Positions 34,902 to 43,283 of a stretch of 64,000 nt of DNA are shown piece after piece (the stretch's first letter is position 1; every line of letters starts with the position of its first letter). The DNA lies in contig CAYRLG010000022.1 in assembly GCA_964425195.1 (NCBI GenBank), positions 1-64,000 of the forward strand. Direction: 5' to 3'. Position numbers and translations under genes: made by a program. The notes beneath the pieces are model-generated. The model saw only the letters and a program-made list of their open reading frames with translations, made no database searches and was not told where the DNA came from. This stretch comes from Desulfamplus sp964425195. GTDB lineage: Bacteria; Desulfobacterota; Desulfobacteria; Desulfobacterales; Desulfobacteraceae.

Positions 34902-35246
34902 TTAAGCAACCTCAATTGAAACAATTTCAAGCTCTCTGCCAGATATAACTTCAATACCACTATCTTTGCACGATTGACATGAAAAAATAGGTCCATCAAC
35001 CTTCCAAACCTTATTGCACTTCTTACATCTAACCTGTACAGGAACATGCTCAATTACAAGTTCTGCCCCCTCAAGTGCAGACTCTTTTGAGATAATTTCA
35101 AAGCAGAATCTAAGGCTCTCTTCAACTACTGCTGCCAAGTTTCCAATTTTTAGGTTGAGCCGTTCAACCTTTGGATTGATAATATCGGTTGGTATTGAGG
35201 CAAGTGCGATATTTATCATCTGTTGAGCAACTCCCATTTCGTGCAT
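34902..35246 (-). CDS. hypA: Hydrogenase maturation nickel metallochaperone HypA
   Basis: Nickel metallochaperone partner of HypB. The nickel ligand H2 lies in MHEMGVAQQM, and the structural zinc site is C74, C77, C90 and C93. The 114-aa length is typical. Together with hypB it shows that the organism makes a NiFe hydrogenase or another HypAB-dependent nickel enzyme. The structural genes and hypCDEF are not in the window. Confidence 0.96.
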   Translation of the reverse strand: MHEMGVAQQMINIALASIPTDIINPKVERLNLKIGNLAAVVEESLRFCFEIISKESALEGAELVIEHVPVQVRCKKCNKVWKVDGPIFSCQSCKDSGIEVISGRELEIVSIEVA

Positions 35247-35311
35247 AAATTTTAAACCTCCTGGTTAATTCATCAAATATTGGATATTGAACAAACCCTA
35301 AACCATTTTTA

Positions 35312-36721
35312 TTAAGCAAGTCGAAATCTAATAGCAAGCTCTTTTAGTGATTCAAAAGTGTTCAAAGTTGGTTCATCTAACACACAATCAAACAGATAGC
35401 TCATAACCTTACCAACTTCAGGACCTTCAGAGATATTAATAATTTCCATTACATCATGTCCTGAAATGGCAAGTTCTTTCATGGAGAGTGGCAGTTTAGA
35501 ACCTTTGAGTTGACTACTGTTAAGCTCATTCCAAATCTTTCTCACCCTAAGTTTTATATCTTCTCTGCTATAAGGATGTTTTGCTAAATTGGCAGCTTTA
35601 TCAGCTATTCTCATCTGCATGAATATCTGCCATTTGACATCATGTTCTTTTAAGAAAGCCAAAAGCCTTCTGACAGCCTTTGGTGTTGAATCTGGGGTAA
35701 GAGGACGCATGTGGGTTCTAATTACAGCACCAATAAACTTTATCTCTTCACTGCTAAACCTTAATTTATGCAGATCGTAAATTACAGTATCAACCATCTT
35801 TTCATGATCTGGAAAGGTGAGATAACCATCTTTTATCTGTGCTGCTTCATATTTACCAGCATCGTGAAGATATCCCGCAAGTCGTAAAATGGGATTAATA
35901 GCAGATAGAGCATCACCAGTAAGAAGGCAATGTTCCATCACACTCTCACCATGATGTGGTCCTCCATCAAGAGTGTCACAACGACTAAGAGAGGGAAAGA
36001 TCAACTCAAGAAGTTGAACTTTATGAAGATTTCTAAAAAATAGAGAAGGCTTCTTATGAGACATTGCCTTTATAATTTCGTACCGTATTCTTTCTGGGGC
36101 AACTATAGTGTTATTTGAATTTAAAAGATGGCGATATTTTATAATACTATCTAAGCTTGAACTATCAATAGTACCGTTAATTAAAGAGGCAAATCTGCAT
36201 ACTCTCACCATTCTTAACGGGTCTTCTAATATTCTATCATCAGGTGAACCTGTAAACCTGATAACTCTATCTACAATATCTTTTTTACCTCCAAATGGAT
36301 CAATAATCGCTCCAGATATTGGATCAAGTGCCATGCTGTTAATTGTAATATCTCTGTAAGAAAGATCACATTCAGGAAAATGAGTATATATTTGTGATGA
36401 TTCTGATAAATCAGATGCCAAACCTAACGAGGAGTCTTGTAAAGTTCTATATGAATCAGAACGACACGATGCAACCTCAATACCGTTGACTATACAGACA
36501 GAAAATGATTTTCCAACCTGTTTCACTTTTTCTCCGGCAAAAATACTCATAATTTTATCTAACGGGGCATTGGTAAGAATATCAAAATCTGAAGGCTCAT
36601 GCTCCTTTCCCATCATTAACATATCCCTGACAACTCCGCCGACAAAAAATGCTTTAAATCCCTCATTTATTAATCTTCTGGCGATATGAAAACTTCTATC
36701 TTTTTCATCATGTATCTTCAT
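35312..36721 (-). CDS. CCA-adding / poly(A) polymerase family nucleotidyltransferase with HD domain
   Basis: Class II nucleotidyltransferase of the tRNA CCA-adding and PcnB families. The catalytic head shows FFVGGVVRDML (about 20-30) and the metal-binding D-F-D motif (about 41-43), then the neck signature DRILEDPLRMVRVCRFAS. An HD domain (YLHDAGKYEAA, about 280-290) occupies the C-terminal half. The 469-aa length fits CCA enzymes of Deltaproteobacteria, which can also be split into A- and CC-adding types. Which of these it is cannot be told. The final 70 residues are helical. Confidence 0.9.
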   Translation of the reverse strand: MKIHDEKDRSFHIARRLINEGFKAFFVGGVVRDMLMMGKEHEPSDFDILTNAPLDKIMSIFAGEKVKQVGKSFSVCIVNGIEVASCRSDSYRTLQDSSLGLASDLSESSQIYTHFPECDLSYRDITINSMALDPISGAIIDPFGGKKDIVDRVIRFTGSPDDRILEDPLRMVRVCRFASLINGTIDSSSLDSIIKYRHLLNSNNTIVAPERIRYEIIKAMSHKKPSLFFRNLHKVQLLELIFPSLSRCDTLDGGPHHGESVMEHCLLTGDALSAINPILRLAGYLHDAGKYEAAQIKDGYLTFPDHEKMVDTVIYDLHKLRFSSEEIKFIGAVIRTHMRPLTPDSTPKAVRRLLAFLKEHDVKWQIFMQMRIADKAANLAKHPYSREDIKLRVRKIWNELNSSQLKGSKLPLSMKELAISGHDVMEIINISEGPEVGKVMSYLFDCVLDEPTLNTFESLKELAIRFRLA

Positions 36722-36789
36722 TTACGTTGCTCTTTTTAAATCAATTAGAACGCCTTAAATGTAAGAAAAAATCCTTATTTTTATTGAGC

Positions 36790-37404
36790 TTAGTTACTTT
36801 TATGATCCCATCTTTGCACAAGGTTATGCTCAACACCAAGATGATCCAGAATCCTTGCAACCACTGTATCGCAAAGCTGTTCAATGGTTGAAGGAGATGT
36901 GTAAAATGACGGGCAGGCAGGCATAATTGTAGCGCCTGCTTTGCATAATCTTATCATGTTTTCAAGGTGAATGAGATTAAAAGGTGTTTCACGCGGTATA
37001 AATATCAAAGGTCGTCTCTCTTTAAGGCACACATCTGCTGCACGAGTGATAAGATTGTCTCCTATCCCTGAAGCAATTGTTCCAAGTGTTTTCATGGTAC
37101 ATGGAGCAATTACCATTCCATTATGTATAAATGACCCACTTGCAGGTGCTGCAACAGCGTCATATTGAGAAAACACTTCAAGGGTAGATGCCTCGTGAAA
37201 TAGAGTTCCTTCAAGTCTCAAAAAATCTTTAAAAGAGATCTCATCATTAAATATGGTCTCATGTTTAAGAACTTCTACCCCCCCGTCTGAAATGATAACC
37301 ATTACGTGATATGGACGTTCGAGAAGTGCTTTTATCAACCTGATGCCATAAATTGAACCAGATGCCCCGCAGATGGCAACAATGTATTTTTTAGGAAGTG
37401 TCAA
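36790..37404 (-). CDS. ubiX: Flavin prenyltransferase UbiX
   Basis: Makes the prenylated FMN cofactor used by UbiD-family decarboxylases. The 204-aa protein shows AICGASGSIYGIRL at the N-terminus, the VAAPASGSFIHNGMVIAPCTMKTL core, and PLIFIPRETPFNLIHLENM. Names such as UbiX or Pad1 refer to the same fold. No ubiD is visible nearby. Confidence 0.95.
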   Translation of the reverse strand: MTLPKKYIVAICGASGSIYGIRLIKALLERPYHVMVIISDGGVEVLKHETIFNDEISFKDFLRLEGTLFHEASTLEVFSQYDAVAAPASGSFIHNGMVIAPCTMKTLGTIASGIGDNLITRAADVCLKERRPLIFIPRETPFNLIHLENMIRLCKAGATIMPACPSFYTSPSTIEQLCDTVVARILDHLGVEHNLVQRWDHKSN

Positions 37405-37456
37405 TTAAATATTATTCTCCATTAAAAAGCAGAGTTCCGAACTCAAGGATACTCAT

Positions 37457-38644
37457 TTAGCTTAAGTTAAATCTCTCCATCACTCTTTTGAATGCTGGCA
37501 TTGATTTTATAATAGTCTCATCTTCTACGCAGAATGCAAGCCTGAAATGTCCTGGTCCTCCAAAACCGCTTCCCGGAACAGCAAGTACAAGCTCTTCTTG
37601 AAGTGCCTGAACAAACTTGACATCATCTTCAATCGGGGAACGGGGAAAGAGATAAAATGCTCCGGGAGGTGTTGTAAAAGAGTATCCAGCTTTGGCAAGC
37701 CCTTCACAAAAAATATCTCTCTTTCTTCTGTAAGCATCAATATCTACACTTGCATCTTTAAGCAGAGGAAGGACTCGTTGCATCATGGCTGGAGCATTAA
37801 CAAACCCTAATATACGGTTGGTAAGAGCTAATGCCTGTCTTAACTTATCTCGGTAAGTAGCTTTGGGATTGATAGCAAGATAGCCAATTCTCTCACCTGG
37901 CAAAGATAGGTCTTTTGAGTGAGATGTGGCCACAATACTTTGGGCATAACAGGGAAAGACAGAAGGAACATAAGTATTGTCAAACACAATTTTACGATAC
38001 GGCTCGTCAGAGATAAGATAGATAGTAGAACCATATTGATCGCTCTTTTTTTCCAATAACTTTCCTAGATCTTTAAGGCTCGATTCAGAATAAATCTGTC
38101 CAGTCGGGTTATTTGGAGAGTTAATAAGCATTACTCTTGTTTTAGGAGTAATCGCTTTTTCAATTTGGTCAATATCAAGCGTAAAATCATCTTTTGATGG
38201 AACAGTTTTAAGTATCCCTCCATGGTTGTCTGCATAAAATGTGTATTCAACAAAAAATGGGGCACTGACCAAAACCTCTTCACCCGGATTCAAGAGAGCT
38301 TTAAAAACAACATTAAGCCCTCCTGCAGCACCGCAGGTCATAACAATATCATCAGCAGTTATATCAACGTTTTGTTCTGCGTTGATCTTCTCTGCAACTG
38401 ACTTACGAACAAATTCAAATCCACTATTTGCCATGTATCCATGTGCCCATGGCTCTTTTTGTGTAGCAACAGCCTCAAGTGCACTTTGGAACTCTTCAGG
38501 CGGTTGTAAATTTGGATTTCCGATACTAAAATCAAATACATTTGCGCTGCCATATTTAGCTTTTAGGCGGCTACCTTCTTCAAACATCTTTCGTATCCAC
38601 GATGATTTTGCAATAGTTTGCTCAATTTTTAATGCTATGGTCAT
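37457..38644 (-). CDS. Class I/II PLP-dependent aminotransferase
   Basis: Fold type I aminotransferase, probably acting on aspartate or an aromatic or branched amino acid. The PLP lysine is K244 in SHSKDLSLPGERIG. Other contacts are N178 in INSPNNPTG, D213 and Y216 in SDEPYRK, and the final substrate-binding arginine in FRLAFC. The 395-aa length is standard. The substrate cannot be fixed from sequence alone. It stands alone between ubiX and a 344-base intergenic gap. Confidence 0.92.
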   Translation of the reverse strand: MTIALKIEQTIAKSSWIRKMFEEGSRLKAKYGSANVFDFSIGNPNLQPPEEFQSALEAVATQKEPWAHGYMANSGFEFVRKSVAEKINAEQNVDITADDIVMTCGAAGGLNVVFKALLNPGEEVLVSAPFFVEYTFYADNHGGILKTVPSKDDFTLDIDQIEKAITPKTRVMLINSPNNPTGQIYSESSLKDLGKLLEKKSDQYGSTIYLISDEPYRKIVFDNTYVPSVFPCYAQSIVATSHSKDLSLPGERIGYLAINPKATYRDKLRQALALTNRILGFVNAPAMMQRVLPLLKDASVDIDAYRRKRDIFCEGLAKAGYSFTTPPGAFYLFPRSPIEDDVKFVQALQEELVLAVPGSGFGGPGHFRLAFCVEDETIIKSMPAFKRVMERFNLS

Positions 38645-38988
38645 AATTGGATTATCTCTCCTAATATCTTAAATTACATTTCAAAATTAAATCTAACTTT
38701 TATCCTTAATTTATTCGATCAATTTGCTAATAGATATAAAAAACTAAATAAAGTTCACTCTAAATGTTTCAGGGAATTATACTTAAAATAGCTATCAAAA
38801 CAAATATATTTCTTGAAAAATAACCTTTGAGCCATTAAGTTAATAAAAATAATGATGAACATGTAGGCATAATAGCAATCTTTTGTTATTCTCTCTATCT
38901 AAAAAATTAGAGATCAAAACTTTTGATACCTACAACTTTATACAAACCAAAATGCACATTTTTTTATGACAACAAGGAGTTAAAAACA
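38645..38988. other. Divergent intergenic region with a perfect short palindrome
   Basis: AT-rich gap between the divergent aminotransferase and OmpA lipoprotein genes. ATCAAAA-C-TTTTGAT (38913-38927) is a perfect palindrome 62 bases before the lipoprotein start and could be a protein-binding site. No clear sigma-70 promoter stands out; TTGAGC at 38827 with TAATGA 17 bases later is the best weak match. Confidence 0.4.
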
Positions 38989-39642
38989 ATGAAACTATTT
39001 AAATCTAAAAAATTTTGTTTAGCAATAAGTTCAATACTTTGCCTCTCTATCATTTCATGTGCAGGCACTACAAATCAACAAGTTAAAACCCAACAAGGAA
39101 CTCTTGTTGGAGCTGGTGTCGGGGCTGTACTTGGTCAAGTTATCGGTGGCAACACTAAGGGAACACTTATCGGTGCTGGTATAGGTGCAGCATTAGGCGG
39201 CATTGCTGGTAATCAGATTGGGGCATACATGGACAGACAAGAACAGGCTCTACGAAATGTTATTGTGGAATCTGAGCAGACTACTGTTGTAAGAACAGAA
39301 AATGTCCTTACAGCAACTTTTCAGTCCAGCATGTTTTTTGATACTGATTCTGATATATTAAAAGCAGGAGCATATTCAGAAATGGACAGAGTGGCTGGGG
39401 TTTTAAGAGACTATCCACAGACAAGAATAAGAGTTGAAGGACATACGGACTCCAAAGGCTCTGATGTCTATAATCAGGCTCTGTCAGAGAGACGTGCTCG
39501 ATCTGTAGCTAATGCCTTGATACAAAGAGGAGTTGATCCGTCAAGAATTGAAGTATTTGGTTATGGCGAATCTCAGCCCATCTCTTCTAATGATGCAATG
39601 AACCGTAGGGTAAATATTGTTATTATTCCTATTCAAGGATAG
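38989..39642 (+). CDS. OmpA-family lipoprotein with glycine-zipper domain
   Basis: Outer-membrane-anchored peptidoglycan-binding lipoprotein. The start at 38989 is chosen for AAGGAG nine bases upstream and gives a proper signal peptide ending in the lipobox S-I-I-S-C24. A glycine zipper (about 37-80, VGAGVGAVLGQVIGG type) precedes an OmpA domain (about 105-217) with FDTDSDILK and the peptidoglycan-binding segment VEGHTDSKGSDVYNQ. Similar proteins (YiaD/Pal-like) tie the outer membrane to the wall. The frame is open 22 codons further upstream, without meaning. Confidence 0.92.
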   Translation: MKLFKSKKFCLAISSILCLSIISCAGTTNQQVKTQQGTLVGAGVGAVLGQVIGGNTKGTLIGAGIGAALGGIAGNQIGAYMDRQEQALRNVIVESEQTTVVRTENVLTATFQSSMFFDTDSDILKAGAYSEMDRVAGVLRDYPQTRIRVEGHTDSKGSDVYNQALSERRARSVANALIQRGVDPSRIEVFGYGESQPISSNDAMNRRVNIVIIPIQG

Positions 39643-39697
39643 AAGCTATCCATAGTAATCTAAAAAATTTACATTCAACATGACAATAATACAATGA

Positions 39698-39735
39698 AAA
39701 CATCTTAGACATATAGTGTTATGTCTAAGATGTTT
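39698..39735 (+). terminator. Long perfect hairpin after the OmpA lipoprotein gene
   Basis: A perfect 16-bp stem (39698-39713 with 39720-39735) encloses a 6-base loop. Only three T residues end the right arm, so intrinsic termination would rely on the strong stem. It lies 56 bases after the lipoprotein stop and 25 bases before the nitroreductase ATG. Confidence 0.6.
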
Positions 39736-39760
39736 CTGCGTAGAATAAGGATATCAAATT

Positions 39761-40342
39761 ATGTCGATATTTGAATTGATAAAACAGACCAGAAGTTTTA
39801 GAAGGTTCGATCAATCTGTAAAGATAGATATAGATACATTGAAATCATTGGTTGAACTTGCACGTTGTTCTGCCTCAGCAGCAAATCTACAGCCACTTAA
39901 ATATATTCTTTCTGTTGACCCTACTATTAATGAACGAATATTTTCTTGTCTTGCATGGGCTGCGTATCTTAAAGATTGGGATGGTCCAAAAGAGGGGGAA
40001 AAACCGTCGGGATATATTGTAATAATGGGCGATAAATCTATTACAGATAACTTCCGTTGCGATCACGGCATTGCAGCACAATCAATTATGCTTGGTGCAA
40101 GAGAACTTGGACTTGGAGGCTGCATGATTGCTGCTATTCATCAAAGAAACATAAGGTCATGCCTAAACATAGAGCCATGTCATGAGGTTCTCTTAATCCT
40201 TGCTCTTGGAAAGCCAATTGAGGAGGTAGTAATCGAGCAAGTTGGCTCAGATGGAAATATTCGTTACTGGAGAGACTCCAATAAAGTTCATCATGTGCCA
40301 AAACGCCCTCTTGATGAAATAGTAATATCATCATACAGTTGA
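39761..40342 (+). CDS. Nitroreductase-family flavoprotein
   Basis: FMN-dependent oxidoreductase of the nitroreductase fold, 193 aa. It begins with the family's SIFELIKQTRSFRRFD FMN-binding arginine block, followed by LVELARCSASAANLQP, and in the C-terminal part has GLGGCMIAAI and LILALGKP. The natural substrate is unknown. It is a single gene after a hairpin. Confidence 0.9.
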   Translation: MSIFELIKQTRSFRRFDQSVKIDIDTLKSLVELARCSASAANLQPLKYILSVDPTINERIFSCLAWAAYLKDWDGPKEGEKPSGYIVIMGDKSITDNFRCDHGIAAQSIMLGARELGLGGCMIAAIHQRNIRSCLNIEPCHEVLLILALGKPIEEVVIEQVGSDGNIRYWRDSNKVHHVPKRPLDEIVISSYS

Positions 40343-40408
40343 TAACTTAATACAGTTCTATTTGTACTTTTTGCAACATAAAAACAGTGGTTTTATAAAA
40401 CAAGTGCT

Positions 40409-41614
40409 CTAATATAGTTCATATTTTACAAGTACCCCGTCCAGTCCACCTGCTTTTAATGGCAATTTCCATGAGGATTTAAGACCCATACTTTTTGTGT
40501 ATTCAGGGTCTCCAAAATAGATAAATGCCTTAGATCCTTTGCACCGTTGCTTGAGAAAGTCTCCTAAACTCTTATGAAGTAGCTTTAAATCTTGGTCTTT
40601 TCCAATCCGTATCCCATAAGGTGGGTTTGCAACTATGATACTATTCTCAATTGAAGGAATGTCACTAAAATCCATAAGTTTTATGTCAACATTGCTGCCA
40701 AAATGAAGCCCCATTAGGTTTGTTTTAGCAGCCTTGACAGATTCTTGTGATATATCACTGCCCGCAATAAGATTTAGTGGAAGCTCTTGTATTTGAGCAT
40801 CAGCCTCATGTTTAACTTGATGCCACAGATCTGGATTGTAATCAGGAAGCATCTGAAACCCAAATTTATTTCTAAAAATAGCTGCCGGAATGTTGCACTT
40901 ACTCATTAGAGCTTCGCATAGCAAAGTACCAGAGCCGCACATAGGATCATAAAGAGGAACAGTTCCATCCCACTGAGATAACCTTATAATGGCAGCGGCA
41001 GTCGTCTCCTGCATGGGAGCGGCAATTGACTCCTCCCTATACCCACGCTTGTGAAGAGCACCGCCTGACGCATCAACGCTAATATCTGCTATATCTTTCC
41101 TAATGTGCAGATTTATTATTATATCAGGGTTTAATGTATCAACATTTGGACGCTTGCCCGTTCTCTCTCTGAAATAGTCAACAATAGCATCTTTAAGACG
41201 CAAAGCTGCAAATTGAGAGTGCTCAATAACACTATCTGACACGTTAGAGACTATTGAAAATGTTGTTTTTTTGGATATAATAAGCTCCCATTTAATCTTT
41301 TTGGCATTTTTATATAAAATATCTGTGTGGTTGCATAAAAACGAGTCAAGAGGTGCAAGAACTCTTGATATCAACCTTGTCATATAGTTAATTTTATAAA
41401 AAATAGCTTTATCAGCACTAAAATATATTCCCGTATATCCTTGCTCAATATTTTTTGCGCCTAACATTTCAAGCTCTTTTACACCCTCTTCTCTCAAATT
41501 TTCTCCAATTTGTGCAAAATATTTGGAATCTTGCTGATATTTGAATCCTGATGCGTAGCGTTGATGTTCTCCTGCTCTTTTTCTTATTACATGTTTGATG
41601 TTATTATCTTGCAT
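40409..41614 (-). CDS. THUMP-domain class I rRNA methyltransferase (RlmL N-terminal type)
   Basis: SAM-dependent RNA methyltransferase like the N-terminal half of RlmL (YcbY), which makes m2G in 23S rRNA. A ferredoxin-like/THUMP N-terminal region with RLISRVLAPL is followed by PNVDTLNPDIIINLHI, LYDPMCGSGTLLCEAL (SAM motif I) and the catalytic VANPPYGIRIG. The second RlmL domain (RlmK) is absent. The start is unsure: the frame is open up to 41719, and ATGs at 41629 and 41614 have weak ribosome sites. Similarity to the family begins only about 30 residues after the chosen start. Confidence 0.88.
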   Translation of the reverse strand: MQDNNIKHVIRKRAGEHQRYASGFKYQQDSKYFAQIGENLREEGVKELEMLGAKNIEQGYTGIYFSADKAIFYKINYMTRLISRVLAPLDSFLCNHTDILYKNAKKIKWELIISKKTTFSIVSNVSDSVIEHSQFAALRLKDAIVDYFRERTGKRPNVDTLNPDIIINLHIRKDIADISVDASGGALHKRGYREESIAAPMQETTAAAIIRLSQWDGTVPLYDPMCGSGTLLCEALMSKCNIPAAIFRNKFGFQMLPDYNPDLWHQVKHEADAQIQELPLNLIAGSDISQESVKAAKTNLMGLHFGSNVDIKLMDFSDIPSIENSIIVANPPYGIRIGKDQDLKLLHKSLGDFLKQRCKGSKAFIYFGDPEYTKSMGLKSSWKLPLKAGGLDGVLVKYELY

Positions 41615-41744
41615 ATTGTATCTGTCCATATTTTGAAATGTCAAAAAATTGTAGGATAAAGTGCTATAATTTACTCTTATAGTTTTCCATAACAATGAAA
41701 TTGTGTTTGTGATATACACAATTTGATATAAAGTATTTTGTCCG

Positions 41745-43151
41745 TTACAATCTTGATAAATACTCTATTATTGTACTACTGGCAATTGATGTTCCACCCT
41801 GTTTGGTTGCAATATAATTGAGACTTGTTTTGATAATATCCTCTCTATTAGGAGGATTTTTTAAAGTTGAGACTATAAAATCTACTATTTCATCTCTGTT
41901 AGCTGCCTTTTTTACTATGTTATTAGTAAAAATCTCTTCTCCTACCCAAGAGAAGTCATCAATAAATGGTCCTGTAACTGTAACTGCTCCACAGATGAGC
42001 GGTTCAATAAAATTGTGTCCACCTAATGGTCTTAAACTTCCTCCAACAAAAGCCACAGTTGCAAAAGAGTAGGCTCTTTTTAGCTCTCCAAATATATCCC
42101 ACAGAACAACTGTTCCAGATACAATAGATGTCTTTGTATCATGTATCTCAGATAAAAGCTGCCATTTATGCTCTGTATTTGAAAGATGTCTCTTCCAGGC
42201 ATCAATCCTATGAATATGTCTTGGAAACAGTCCTATTATCTGATCTGGAAATTTTTCAAGTATCTGGTTAATAATTGCAACAACATCCTCTTCCTCCTCT
42301 TTTCTTATAGATGCCATGATAGAAAAAGGGATATTATCCAAAGGTAGTGAATCAAGTAGGACAGTTGAAGTTTTAGACGATACTTTAGAGTCAAAGAGTG
42401 TAGGGAAATTAGAGGAAGGTTTTGACTCCATGTTGCTAAATATTATGGAATCAAACTTCATATTTGGCATTACACAAATTATAGAGTGTGGAAAAATATC
42501 TTTAAATCTTTGTGCATCTGTATTGCTAATTGCAAAAACAGCATAAGGCTCAATTTCACTCCATAGCCATTTAGTAACCATATAGTTTCTATGACTTTTT
42601 TTTGACATTCTCCCATTTATCACAACAACCCTCACTCCATTTTTTTTTGCAGAAAAAAGAAGTGAGGGCCAAAGTTCAGTCTCAAGAAGAACAATAAGCA
42701 AAGGTTTCACCTTACAGATGACACTATCCATTAACTCACAAATATCAAACGGAAAATATTCTATATTAATAGCGCTAAATATATTGTGATTTGAAATATT
42801 ATAATCCCTACTGGCAAGAGTTGAAGAATATAAATCAGAATAGCTTTTAGATAGCAACTCTAAACCTTGAGCTGTAGTTGAGGTAAGTAAAAGCTGTTTT
42901 GGCTTATCAAAACAGCTATGACGTTCAAGAAGAGGCTTATAGCTTAGATTTTTTACAAGCTGAATGGCAAGGTTGCACTCACCTGCTGACGCTGCTTGTA
43001 TCCAAACATCAGCTCTCTTAAAATGGTCAGATGAGATTCTCTGTTTGATACTGTCACGTAATCGTGCATTTTTCTTAAGAATAGGAAGAGCTATCCGCCA
43101 CAGCAAGCGGTAAAATTTCAAAAATAAAAATAGTATTGTGCTCTTTTTCAT
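41745..43151 (-). CDS. waaA: 3-deoxy-D-manno-octulosonic acid (Kdo) transferase
   Basis: Inner-membrane glycosyltransferase that adds Kdo to lipid A precursor. An N-terminal membrane segment (about 4-24) precedes ADVWIQAASAGECNLA, then LLVLLETELWPSLL and the C-terminal GT-B domain with AFVGGSLRPLGGHNFIEPL, all diagnostic of WaaA/KdtA. The length of about 468 aa exceeds the usual 420-430 because of a Ser-rich insertion around residues 235-265. ATG at 43151 is preferred over an upstream GTG. It stands divergent from msbA, another lipid A gene. Confidence 0.94.
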   Translation of the reverse strand: MKKSTILFLFLKFYRLLWRIALPILKKNARLRDSIKQRISSDHFKRADVWIQAASAGECNLAIQLVKNLSYKPLLERHSCFDKPKQLLLTSTTAQGLELLSKSYSDLYSSTLASRDYNISNHNIFSAINIEYFPFDICELMDSVICKVKPLLIVLLETELWPSLLFSAKKNGVRVVVINGRMSKKSHRNYMVTKWLWSEIEPYAVFAISNTDAQRFKDIFPHSIICVMPNMKFDSIIFSNMESKPSSNFPTLFDSKVSSKTSTVLLDSLPLDNIPFSIMASIRKEEEEDVVAIINQILEKFPDQIIGLFPRHIHRIDAWKRHLSNTEHKWQLLSEIHDTKTSIVSGTVVLWDIFGELKRAYSFATVAFVGGSLRPLGGHNFIEPLICGAVTVTGPFIDDFSWVGEEIFTNNIVKKAANRDEIVDFIVSTLKNPPNREDIIKTSLNYIATKQGGTSIASSTIIEYLSRL

Positions 43152-43283
43152 ATTAAAGTATGGTCTCACATTTTTTTAATATTGACAATACTTCTGAACA
43201 CTGAATTAAACAATTAAAGATACCTTTAAAGGTAAAACAGATTATCAAGTATAGTAGATATCACACATAATAAAATAGACTTT

